This document shows, one piece after another, positions 1 through 5,741 of a stretch of 5,741 bases of DNA; position 1 is the first letter of the stretch, and each line of letters begins with the position of its first letter. The position numbers were made by a program, and so were the translations under genes. Source of the DNA: Syntrophales bacterium (lineage in GTDB: Bacteria > Desulfobacterota > Syntrophia > Syntrophales > UBA2192); assembly GCA_025454095.1 (NCBI GenBank), contig JALOPC010000116.1, positions 1 through 5,741 of the forward strand, written 5' to 3'. The notes beneath the pieces were generated by a model. It saw nothing but the letters and a program-made list of their open reading frames with translations. It was not told where the DNA came from and searched no databases.

Positions 1-854
1 CGGCCCGGCTGGTCCTGCAGCATCGAGAAGGAAGGGAACACGACCATGGAGAAGGCGATGGCCACCTCCGACGACGGGATCACCGCGGTCAGGAAGGCCA
101 TCTGGTAGTACCCCAGGGGCGTGGCCCCCAGCATCCGGCCGAGCAGGATGCTGTCGAGCTGAGAGACGGCGAAGCCGACCACGGCGAAGCCGGACACCCA
201 CTTGCCGAAGTCCAGCAGCTCCCGGAATGCGGCCGGGTCGAAGCGGAGCGAAGGCCGGTACGGGTGCAGGGTGTAGGAGAGAACAACCCGGAGGACGTTC
301 CCGGCGAGGCCTCCCCACACGAGCGCCCAGACGTCCCGCAGCACGGCGGCCAGCAGCACGGTCAGCCCGAATTCCAGCACCGACGCCCACCACTCGAACG
401 CGAACTGCCGGTCGAATGCCAGGTCCTTCTGGAAGAAGACGATCCCGATGTTCGCGAAGCCCCCGAGCAGCACCGAAAGGGAAACGACCCGCAGAATGTC
501 GGTAAGCCGGGGCGTCGCAAAGAACTCCGCCACGAAGGGCGCGGCGAGGACAAGAATGAGGCACAGGACGAGGCTCCGCGCGAGCGTCACGGCCCAGGCC
601 GTGTCGAGGCATTCCCGGATGTCGGTTTTCTTCTGGATGAGCGCCTGCTGCATGCCCGTCTGGGTGATGCTGTCCAGGCCCGTCACGAACAGCATCGCCA
701 TGGCGATGAGCCCGAAATCGGCCGGGAACAGAAGCCGCGCGAGCACGATCGTGCGCACAAAGCCGAGCGCCCGGCTGGAGAGGCGGAGCCCCAGCGTCCA
801 GAGACCGCTGCGAAGAACCTGCCTGAAGATCGATGTCGACGGTTTCGTTGCCAT
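1..854 (-). CDS. wzx: Wzx-type polysaccharide flippase, N-terminal part (partial)
   Basis: This frame is open from the ATG at 854 to the left edge, giving 284 complete codons of a protein that is usually about 480-500 residues; the C-terminal helices lie outside the window. It belongs to the MATE-like/MVF polysaccharide transporter group that moves lipid-linked repeat units from the cytoplasmic to the periplasmic face of the inner membrane. Seen: a polar N-terminus, VLRSGLWTLGLR, then LARLLFPADFGLIAMAMLF (38-56), ALIQKK (71-76), FFQKDLAFDRQF (140-151), FGKWVSG (216-222), SQLDSILLGRMLGATPLGYYQMA (231-253) and VVFPSFSMLQ (271-280). These are the conserved positions of the family, including the D-SILLGR-LGA-LGYY block. 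There are at least six hydrophobic segments. The ATG is 62 bases after the wzy-like stop; its Shine-Dalgarno sequence is weak (GGA six bases upstream). An in-frame TTG at 911 exists, but the residues it would add are Pro/Arg-rich and unlike the family. Confidence 0.92.
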   Translation of the reverse strand, partial: MATKPSTSIFRQVLRSGLWTLGLRLSSRALGFVRTIVLARLLFPADFGLIAMAMLFVTGLDSITQTGMQQALIQKKTDIRECLDTAWAVTLARSLVLCLILVLAAPFVAEFFATPRLTDILRVVSLSVLLGGFANIGIVFFQKDLAFDRQFAFEWWASVLEFGLTVLLAAVLRDVWALVWGGLAGNVLRVVLSYTLHPYRPSLRFDPAAFRELLDFGKWVSGFAVVGFAVSQLDSILLGRMLGATPLGYYQMAFLTAVIPSSEVAIAFSMVVFPSFSMLQDQPG

Positions 855-916
855 GGCGATTCCGAATCGGGATGCCCGGTGCGGCGGTCGACCCCCGGGG
901 TCTCCCCGCAACGGGC

Positions 917-2314
917 TCAGCGAACGCTCCCCGGCCCCTCCGCACCTTCGAACCGCGGGATCATGACGATCAGGGCCGTCAGGAACCAGAAGGGCTCCAT
1001 GATCCGCACGATGATGAAGGTGTTGGCGCCGACGCTGTGGACGAGAAGGCCCACGAGACCGGCAAGGTAGCCCACGGAGATCGCCTCGAAGAGGGGGTCC
1101 CGGCTCACGCGGAGCGCGCGCAGGCCGTGCCGGAAGAGAAGCGCGATGAGGACAAAGAAGGCCGTGAGGCCCAGCAGCCCCGTTTCGATGAGAATCCTCG
1201 GGATCTGGGCGTCGACGAAGGAGTGGCCCGTCACGCCCCAGCCGATGATCGGGTGATGGACGAAGTCCTGCGTGAGGATCACCTTCCAGGAGATCAGGCG
1301 GGCCGATGTGGACGAGTCGACCTTGACGGCCCCGATCTTGAGCTGCTCGTCGTTCTCGGGCTGGTTGAACGTGTAGTTGACCCGGTCGGTGACGCTCTTG
1401 GGAAGCACGTACGGCGACACGGCCAGGGCGATGACCAGGGGAATCACGATGAGGAGGCGGTTGCGGCTCAGCGCGACGAGCGCCAGGATCGCCGGGGGCA
1501 GGGCGACCCAGGAGCCGCGCGAGAGGGTCGCCGCCAGAGAGACGAGCATCAGCCCGAGAAGGACGATCAACAGCGGCTTTTTCCCGATCGACTTCGGCGT
1601 CACGAGCAGGCTGATGACCAGGCAGAGCATGAGCACCAGGTAGCCGCCCAGCGTGTTCGGCTCCCCCTCCTCGCCCTCGAAGGGCGCGGAGACGCGCTCC
1701 ACGTAGGGAATCTGGGAGATGGCGAAGACGCAGACGCAGAAGCACACCGCGAGCATGGCGATCAGGAACCGCCGGATCTGTTCCTTCTCCCGGAGGTGGT
1801 TGACGGCCATGAAGTAGATCAAGAAGTATTCGAAGTACTTCAGGATGAAGAAAAACCCGACCATGGGGTTGAGGCGCCGCATCAGGTAGTAGCCGTGAAC
1901 GGTGGCCACGATGCAGATGAGGAAGTAGACGGCGATGGGAACGTTCAGGGGCGTCCGGAGAAAGAAGCCGAGTTCCTTGTTGATGGCCACCCGGAGAAAC
2001 CAGCTCAGGCCGATCACGGCGATGAGGATGTCGTCGGCCCGCAGGGCGACGCCTCGACCGCGCGCCGCCGTAACCTCGTCGCCCCCGCCCACGGACAGCT
2101 GGGGCCCGAGGAGCATGGAGAAGATGAGCATGTACAGGGCGATCTCGGTACTGACGAAGCTGAAGGTGAAGAGGATGATGGCGAGAACGGACGCCACGGC
2201 GATGCCCAGCGACAGTTTGTGGGCCAGCATCGCCCCGCACAGGGCGATGGCGACGGCCACCAGCAGGAATACCGCCGCCCGCGTGTTCCCCTCAAGCTGC
2301 TGAGTCCCGATCAT
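917..2314 (-). CDS. Wzy / O-antigen ligase-family polytopic membrane protein
   Basis: This 465-residue inner-membrane protein has roughly ten to twelve hydrophobic segments. Seen: an N-terminal helical block (about 12-70); the segment EPNTLGGYLVLML (218-230); the helix with TLSRGSW (263-269), a hallmark of the Wzy_C/O-antigen ligase domain; a large periplasmic loop (about 305-370) ending in HHPIIGWG (353-360) and followed by LIETGLLGL (375-383); and a C-terminal helix with ANTFIIVRIMEPFWFL (430-445). These features fit the family that polymerises undecaprenyl-linked repeat units (Wzy) or ligates glycans (WaaL, protein O-glycosylation ligases); sequence alone does not separate these. The setting between Wzc and Wzx favours a polymerase. 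The ATG at 2314 is chosen because GGAG precedes it by four bases. The reading frame stays open upstream to a TTG at 2416, but that extension is Pro/Arg-rich, lacks family character and would start inside the promoter-like element. The flippase gene follows after 62 bases. Confidence 0.88.
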   Translation of the reverse strand: MIGTQQLEGNTRAAVFLLVAVAIALCGAMLAHKLSLGIAVASVLAIILFTFSFVSTEIALYMLIFSMLLGPQLSVGGGDEVTAARGRGVALRADDILIAVIGLSWFLRVAINKELGFFLRTPLNVPIAVYFLICIVATVHGYYLMRRLNPMVGFFFILKYFEYFLIYFMAVNHLREKEQIRRFLIAMLAVCFCVCVFAISQIPYVERVSAPFEGEEGEPNTLGGYLVLMLCLVISLLVTPKSIGKKPLLIVLLGLMLVSLAATLSRGSWVALPPAILALVALSRNRLLIVIPLVIALAVSPYVLPKSVTDRVNYTFNQPENDEQLKIGAVKVDSSTSARLISWKVILTQDFVHHPIIGWGVTGHSFVDAQIPRILIETGLLGLTAFFVLIALLFRHGLRALRVSRDPLFEAISVGYLAGLVGLLVHSVGANTFIIVRIMEPFWFLTALIVMIPRFEGAEGPGSVR

Positions 2315-2379
2315 TCCTCTCCGCCCGTCGGTTCGATTTCCCGCCCTCCCTGCCGGCCGTTGCGGAGCGGGCGAAGGAA

Positions 2380-2397
2380 GCAGGGTTCCATCCCTGC
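2380..2397. repeat. Inverted repeat, 6-bp arms, at the predicted transcript start
   Basis: The minus strand reads GCAGGG, six bases (ATGGAA), then CCCTGC, a perfect six-base stem. It begins eight bases after the GC of the sigma-54-like element, so it overlaps the predicted start of transcription near 2394. It could be an operator or part of a 5' leader hairpin. There is no following T-run, so it does not look like a terminator. Confidence 0.35.
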
Positions 2398-2404
2398 GAA
2401 AGGA

Positions 2405-2420
2405 TGCAAGAACCAAACCA
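2405..2420 (-). promoter_or_regulatory. Candidate sigma-54 (-24/-12) promoter upstream of the wzy-like gene
   Basis: On the minus strand the sequence reads TGGTTTGGTTCTTGCA. Compared with the sigma-54 consensus TGGCACG-N4-TTGC(A/T), it has the invariant GG and GC dinucleotides with the required ten-base spacing, the full TGG and TTGCA blocks and the G at position 7; only the CAC triplet differs (TTT). It lies in the 187-base gap ahead of the wzy-like gene. The predicted start, about 12 bases past the GC, is near 2394, giving a leader of about 80 bases before the ATG at 2314. Sigma-54 control of exopolysaccharide genes is known in several proteobacteria. A chance match remains possible, and no enhancer-binding regulator is in the window. 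Confidence 0.4.
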
Positions 2421-2437
2421 CGGCAGGGTCGCCGTTC

Positions 2438-2457
2438 TCCGGCGGGAGGTTGCCGGA
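2438..2457. repeat. Inverted repeat, 6-bp arms, in the intergenic gap
   Basis: The minus strand reads TCCGGCAACCTCCCGCCGGA, a perfect six-base inverted repeat around an eight-base loop. It sits about 18 bases upstream of the sigma-54-like element, centred near -54 relative to the predicted start. It could be a regulator-binding dyad or an RNA hairpin after the small membrane protein gene. In DNA this GC-rich, short dyads arise by chance, so function is uncertain. Confidence 0.35.
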
Positions 2458-2465
2458 TGAGGCGG

Positions 2466-2481
2466 AAAAACGCGGTTGCGT
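2466..2481 (-). terminator. Weak possible intrinsic terminator after the small membrane protein gene
   Basis: Twenty-one bases after the stop at 2502 the minus strand reads ACGC-AACC-GCGT followed directly by further T residues (five T in all, counting the last stem base). The stem is only four base pairs, shorter than typical intrinsic terminators, so at best it is a leaky stop. It is noted because a separate promoter candidate lies just downstream, which would fit partial uncoupling of the kinase and wzy-wzx transcripts. Confidence 0.2.
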
Positions 2482-2501
2482 GGGAACGTGCGGCGGGGCC
2501 G

Positions 2502-2780
2502 CTATCGGCCGCTCGACGGGGACGTCTGCTTTTCGGCGGCCTCCTTCATCCGCTGCATCTCGTGATACTTGCGCTCGATGTCTTTCGGACGGTAGGTCTT
2601 GTCGTCGAGGTTTTCGAACAGCCCCCCAAAGGCGATCAGCAGCAGGGATACGAGGAGGGCGGCGGCCAGGATGGCGAGGAACCACTTCAGGCTGATCCCC
2701 TTGTCATAGAAGCGGACCCGCCTGCGGCGGCGCACCCATCCGTGCGAAGGGGCCCGGTTGGAAGCCTTGCGGTCATCCAT
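2502..2780 (-). CDS. Small single-pass membrane protein of unknown function
   Basis: I do not recognise this 92-residue protein. Seen: a basic N-terminus with an Arg cluster (RRRRRVR, about 17-23), one clear hydrophobic segment at about 33-53 (WFLAILAAALLVSLLLIAF) and a hydrophilic, charged C-terminal part of about 38 residues that looks helical (DIERKYHEMQRMKEAAEK). By the positive-inside rule the N-terminus would be cytoplasmic and the C-terminus periplasmic. The ATG at 2780 lies six bases after the kinase stop. A GGGAG Shine-Dalgarno sequence sits nine bases upstream, inside the end of the kinase gene, which supports both this start and co-expression with the kinase. Codons are mostly GC-ending as in a real gene, although A/T endings are more frequent than in the kinase core. 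From position alone, an accessory or regulatory role in the Wzc/Wzy assembly machine is possible, but no family signature supports a specific function. Confidence 0.7.
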   Translation of the reverse strand: MDDRKASNRAPSHGWVRRRRRVRFYDKGISLKWFLAILAAALLVSLLLIAFGGLFENLDDKTYRPKDIERKYHEMQRMKEAAEKQTSPSSGR

Positions 2781-2786
2781 CGCACA

Positions 2787-5480
2787 CTACTCCCTGGGTT
2801 GCGGGATCACCGCGTACGCGACGGCGGGGTGGGTCAGCGGTTCGCCGCGGCGCGGTGCGGTTTCGGATGGCATGCCCGCGTGCGCGGCTGCGCGGATCTT
2901 GGCCCGGTACACGGGGTATCCAGCCATTGCGGCGAGACGCATCCCACCGTCCACTGGGGCCCGCCCCTCCCGGTGCATCGCCGCCCCGCGGTGCTCGGTC
3001 TTCTCGGCATTGAGGGACGGCAGGGCGAACCGCAGAAGCCCCATCTGGTAGAGGATGCCCGTGATCAGGAACAGAACGGCCATGAAAAAAACGCCCGCCC
3101 GGAGGATCGCCGCCCTCTTTTCCTCCTTCGGGTCCCGCCCGATGGAGAGGCGCGCGGCGCCCGGGCCCTTGAGACGGTCCCGCAGCGAGCGGATGGACAG
3201 CGAACGCCGGCGTTCCGGGGCTGCCTGCCCGGGGAGGCCGCCGGCGAGTCCGAGGCGCGATTTCAGCCGCTCGGGAATGGCCCGGATCCGGTCTGCCGGC
3301 GTCTCGGGCTTGTCGTCCGTTTTCTTGGAGAAGTAGTAGTAGTACTTGTACTTGTAGTCGGCGTAGTCGGAGCTCAGCTCCGCCTTCAGGCCGTTGAGGA
3401 TCACGCCGATGACGTTGGCCTTGACGTTGTCGAGCTGCGCCTTGGCCCGTTTGAGCACCCCCCGCGGGATCCGGCCCACGCGGTAGACCATCACGACGGC
3501 GTCGGCCTTCGCGGCCAGCAGCGCCGCATCGGTCGCGGCCAGCAGCGGGGGCGCGTCGATGAGCACGACGTCGTAAGCGGCGCGGACCTCGGCGATGAAC
3601 TCGCCGATCGCCTTCGAGTAGATGAGTTCCGCGGGGTTCGGCGGGATCGTCCCCGAGGAGAGGATGTGGAGGTTCTCGATGCCGGGCGTCTGCAGGATGT
3701 CGTCGGTGCTGAGCGTGCCCGTCATGATGTCGGAGATGGTCCGGACGACCTTCCGCCACTCGTAGCTCCCGAGCAGGACGTCGGAGAGACCCGGCACGTA
3801 GTCCATGCCGAACATCCGGGAGATCATGGGCTTGCGCAGGTCGCCCTCGATGAGCAGGACGCGGTTGCCGCCCTGGGCCATCGTGATGGCCAGGTTGACG
3901 ATGGACGTCGTCTTGCCCTCCTCGGGCGAAGAGCTCGTCAGGACGATCGTCTTGATGTCCTTGTCCAGGCAGGCGAAGGCCAGGTTCGTCCGGATGGCCC
4001 GGTAGCTTTCCGCAAGCCGCGACTTCGGCGCGAAGTGCGAGACGAGGCGCGCCCCGCGCTCGGCGACCTCCGTGTCGACGTCCCCGGCGTATTTCTCCTT
4101 GAGCGTGTCCTTGATCTCCTGCTGGCTCACGTGGGGAATGAGGCCCAGGACGTGGACGCCCAGCAGGCTCTCGATCTCCTCGATGGCCCCCAGCGAGGTG
4201 TCGAACATCTCGACGAGGAAGGCAAAGGCGATGCCGAGGATGAGCCCGATGAGAAACCCCGCGAGGGCCTTCTCCTTGACCTTGGGGGCGTTCGAGGGAA
4301 ACGGGGACTCCAGGGCGGGCCGGATGATCTGGACGGTCTCCACGCGCTCGGCGTTCGTGATCTGGGCCTCCTGGTGCTTGCGCTCCAGCATGTTGAAGAC
4401 GTCCTGGTTGAGCTGGATCTGCCGCTCGAGCCGCGAGAGCTCCAGGCGCTTCTCCGGCAGCATCCGGACCTGGGCGCTGGTCTCGTCGATCTTTCCCTTA
4501 AGGTCCCGGATGTCGTCCCGCAGCCCGGCTTCGAAGGCCGCCAGCTGCCCCTTCATGGTGACGATGAGCTCGCCGATCTGCTTGCGGATCTCGGCAACCT
4601 GCGGGTAGAGCTCCGTGTAGGTCTTCAGCAGGGTGTCGCGCTCGAGCATGAGCTGGACGAGCTTGTCGTTGAAGGTCTTGTACGTCGCGGGTGCGTCCTC
4701 GAGGTGAAAGCTCGTCTTGGAGCCGAGCGGCGTCGCCCCCGCCCGGTCGAGGAGCCGACGGATGTCGGCCGCCTTCTGGGCGTTGACCAGGGCCTTGTCG
4801 TAGCTGGCCTGCAGGGCCTGGAGCTTCCCGACCACGGCGCTGCTCTCCGCCTCGATGGAGACGAGCTTGTTCTGCTCCCGATACGCCTTGGCGGCCTCCT
4901 CGGAGGCCTTGAGTTTTTCCCGGGCCTGGTTGAGCTGGCTTTCGATGAAGCCCTTCTGGCTGACGGATCGCTTGTTGCCGTCGTTGATGCGTTCTTCCCG
5001 GTAGACTTCGGCCACCGTGTTCGCGAGCCGCATCGACAGGCGGGGATCCTGGGACTGCACGTGGATGTTGAGGACCCCGATCTGCTGCTCGAAGTCCGCT
5101 TCCACCATGCTGCGCAGGTTCAGGACCGTGGCCAGGTATTCCTTGTTGGCGCGCACTTCCTCGGAGGTCAGGTTGGCGGGGATCATGCCGAGCTTCTTCG
5201 CCGCCTTCTCCACGATCCCGTGGCTCCGGACCACGGCGGCCTGCGTGGTCAGCATGTCCGCGTTGTTCCAGGGCATCGACTCCTGGTAGATGCCCCCGCC
5301 GGAGAGCATGATCCGCTCGAGCCGGACGCTGGCCGTGGACTTGTAGAGCGGCACCGGCTTGTTCAGCAGGGCGAACAGCGTGCTGAAGGTCCCGGTCAGC
5401 AGGAGCGTGACGAGGATGATCCAGCGCCTCTTCTTGATGATGCGCCAGTATTCGCGGAGATTGATGTCGTATTGGGCCAT
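2787..5480 (-). CDS. wzc: Wzc-type polysaccharide co-polymerase / BY-kinase tyrosine autokinase
   Basis: This inner-membrane protein of 897 residues controls polysaccharide chain length and autophosphorylates on tyrosine. Seen, in order: Wzz-type N-terminus with TM1 at about 20-39; a long periplasmic part, largely coiled coil at about 175-375; a GNVR-type segment with a proline-rich run (388-399) leading into TM2 at about 406-425; then a cytoplasmic P-loop kinase. The kinase has Walker A SSSPEEGKTT (516-525), Walker A' VLLIEGDLRKP (541-551) and Walker B VVLIDAPP (638-645). In Walker A' the usual first Asp is Glu545, a conservative change. Seven tyrosines lie between 706 and 716 and form the autophosphorylation cluster. 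Family members normally end close after this cluster. Here about 180 more residues follow, including a strong third hydrophobic segment (about 790-811) and a Pro/Ala/Arg-rich tail. The ATG at 5480 starts MAQYDINLREYW, a normal Wzz beginning, one base after the exporter's stop. The Shine-Dalgarno signal is weak, consistent with coupling. The fused Wzz and kinase domains resemble proteobacterial Wzc, not the split Firmicutes CapA/CapB form. Confidence 0.95.
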   Translation of the reverse strand: MAQYDINLREYWRIIKKRRWIILVTLLLTGTFSTLFALLNKPVPLYKSTASVRLERIMLSGGGIYQESMPWNNADMLTTQAAVVRSHGIVEKAAKKLGMIPANLTSEEVRANKEYLATVLNLRSMVEADFEQQIGVLNIHVQSQDPRLSMRLANTVAEVYREERINDGNKRSVSQKGFIESQLNQAREKLKASEEAAKAYREQNKLVSIEAESSAVVGKLQALQASYDKALVNAQKAADIRRLLDRAGATPLGSKTSFHLEDAPATYKTFNDKLVQLMLERDTLLKTYTELYPQVAEIRKQIGELIVTMKGQLAAFEAGLRDDIRDLKGKIDETSAQVRMLPEKRLELSRLERQIQLNQDVFNMLERKHQEAQITNAERVETVQIIRPALESPFPSNAPKVKEKALAGFLIGLILGIAFAFLVEMFDTSLGAIEEIESLLGVHVLGLIPHVSQQEIKDTLKEKYAGDVDTEVAERGARLVSHFAPKSRLAESYRAIRTNLAFACLDKDIKTIVLTSSSPEEGKTTSIVNLAITMAQGGNRVLLIEGDLRKPMISRMFGMDYVPGLSDVLLGSYEWRKVVRTISDIMTGTLSTDDILQTPGIENLHILSSGTIPPNPAELIYSKAIGEFIAEVRAAYDVVLIDAPPLLAATDAALLAAKADAVVMVYRVGRIPRGVLKRAKAQLDNVKANVIGVILNGLKAELSSDYADYKYKYYYYFSKKTDDKPETPADRIRAIPERLKSRLGLAGGLPGQAAPERRRSLSIRSLRDRLKGPGAARLSIGRDPKEEKRAAILRAGVFFMAVLFLITGILYQMGLLRFALPSLNAEKTEHRGAAMHREGRAPVDGGMRLAAMAGYPVYRAKIRAAAHAGMPSETAPRRGEPLTHPAVAYAVIPQPRE

Positions 5481-5481
5481 A

Positions 5482-5741
5482 TCAGTACTTCAGGAATCTC
5501 ATGTTTTGGGGGTCCCCGTAGGCATCGCGGTACGCCGCGGGCTTGAGCAGGTAATCCAGGAGCGGCAGCGTGTTCGTGATCCACTCGTTGACGTCGCCGA
5601 TGAGGATCCTCGGCACCCAGACGATGTCGCCGTTCTTGAGCGCCACGTTCTGGGCGATGTCGCCCCTCTTCGTAATGTCGTCGTAGCTGGCCGAGAGGAT
5701 CATCGGGTCGCCCTTGCGTTCCTGGTATTCCCGGATGATCT
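5482..5741 (-). CDS. Wza-type polysaccharide export protein, C-terminal end (partial)
   Basis: This is the 3' end of a gene that enters from beyond the right edge of the window; 85 complete codons and a TGA stop are visible, with no start codon needed. Seen: the segment NVALKNGDIVWVPR is the typical end of an SLBB (soluble ligand-binding beta-grasp) repeat in Wza/GumB/KpsD exporters, where 'lk-GD-v-VPr' closes the last strand. The stretch that follows (WITNTLPLLDYLLKP, then AAYRDAY) looks like an amphipathic helix. In E. coli Wza the C-terminal helix forms the alpha-helical barrel crossing the outer membrane, so the same role is inferred here. The protein would form the outer-membrane channel for the polymer and partner with the Wzc-like protein encoded next. 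The stop is followed after a single base by the kinase start (TGA-T-ATG), indicating one operon and probable translational coupling. The signal peptide, lipobox and Poly_export domain expected at the N-terminus lie outside the window. Confidence 0.85.
   Translation of the reverse strand, partial: IIREYQERKGDPMILSASYDDITKRGDIAQNVALKNGDIVWVPRILIGDVNEWITNTLPLLDYLLKPAAYRDAYGDPQNMRFLKY

Noticed and set aside
541..551. Possible defect in the kinase nucleotide site (not DNA coordinates: kinase residues 541-551; Glu545 in place of the usual Asp in Walker A')
   Set aside because: Glu is a conservative replacement, the second acidic residue (Asp547) and Arg549 are retained, and Walker A Lys523 and Walker B Asp642 are intact, so inactivity is not supported.
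890..902. Palindrome GACCCCCGGGGTC between the wzy-like and wzx genes
   Set aside because: The arms are separated by one base, so it cannot form a proper hairpin, there is no T-run, and such GC palindromes are expected by chance. It is not called a terminator.
2315..2416. Upstream TTG extension of the wzy-like protein by 34 residues
   Set aside because: The added segment is Pro/Arg-rich and non-hydrophobic, its start would lie within the sigma-54-like element, and the ATG at 2314 has a nearby GGAG ribosome site and a family-like N-terminus.
833..2695. 620-codon plus-strand open frame opposite the wzy-like gene
   Set aside because: It has the same antisense-register artefact, with a repetitive Asp/Glu/Gly/Arg/His product and no ribosome site or motif; the opposite strand encodes a convincing membrane protein.
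2773..3759. 328-codon minus-strand frame overlapping the kinase gene
   Set aside because: It is a shifted-frame shadow of the kinase C-terminal half; its product is Arg/Pro/Gly-rich with no conserved motifs.
2457..5546. Very long open frame (1029 codons) on the plus strand opposite the BY-kinase gene
   Set aside because: It is in exact antisense register with the kinase gene, so plus-strand stops would need sense TTA, CTA or TCA codons, which are almost absent in a gene with such high GC at third positions. Its product is low-complexity (Asp/Arg/His/Leu-rich) with no domain, whereas the minus strand has complete, ordered motifs.
1..5741. Mobile elements, CRISPR arrays, tRNA/rRNA genes
   Set aside because: No spaced direct repeats, transposase motifs, terminal repeats or structural RNA signatures were seen on either strand.

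Overview
The window is a GC-rich bacterial segment that holds part of an exopolysaccharide or capsule export locus. All five protein genes lie on the minus strand, so the biological order runs from high to low coordinates. Very high GC at third codon positions, the Wza-Wzc-Wzy-Wzx gene mix and the BY-kinase sequence style would fit a Desulfobacterota (deltaproteobacterial) or similar Gram-negative host. That placement is an inference from style only; nothing here is a taxonomic marker. The outer-membrane-type exporter tail does indicate a Gram-negative envelope.

Layout, in transcription order. (1) 5741-5482: the C-terminal 85 residues of a Wza-type polysaccharide export protein, entering from outside the window. 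(2) 5480-2787: a large Wzc-type chain-length determinant fused to a tyrosine autokinase (BY-kinase), starting one base after the exporter's stop codon. (3) 2780-2502: a 92-residue single-pass membrane protein of unknown function, six bases after the kinase. (4) 2501-2315: a 187-base gap, the only sizeable intergenic region, with several short inverted repeats and a sigma-54-type -24/-12 match. (5) 2314-917: a polytopic Wzy/O-antigen ligase-family protein. (6) 854-1: the N-terminal 284 residues of a Wzx-type flippase, leaving the window at its 3' end.

Together these form the core of a Wzx/Wzy-dependent pathway. Wzx flips lipid-linked repeat units across the inner membrane, the Wzy-like protein polymerises (or ligates) them in the periplasm, Wzc controls chain length through tyrosine phosphorylation cycles, and Wza carries the polymer through the outer membrane. 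No glycosyltransferase, priming transferase or tyrosine phosphatase is visible, so these must lie outside the window.

The less ordinary points are these. The BY-kinase continues about 180 residues beyond its tyrosine cluster, with a third predicted membrane helix and a probably periplasmic tail. An unrecognised small membrane protein follows it directly. A sigma-54-like promoter may give the wzy-wzx part its own transcription start. I do not see a wholly new system; these are candidate embellishments of a known one. No gene-free stretch exceeds 300 bases.
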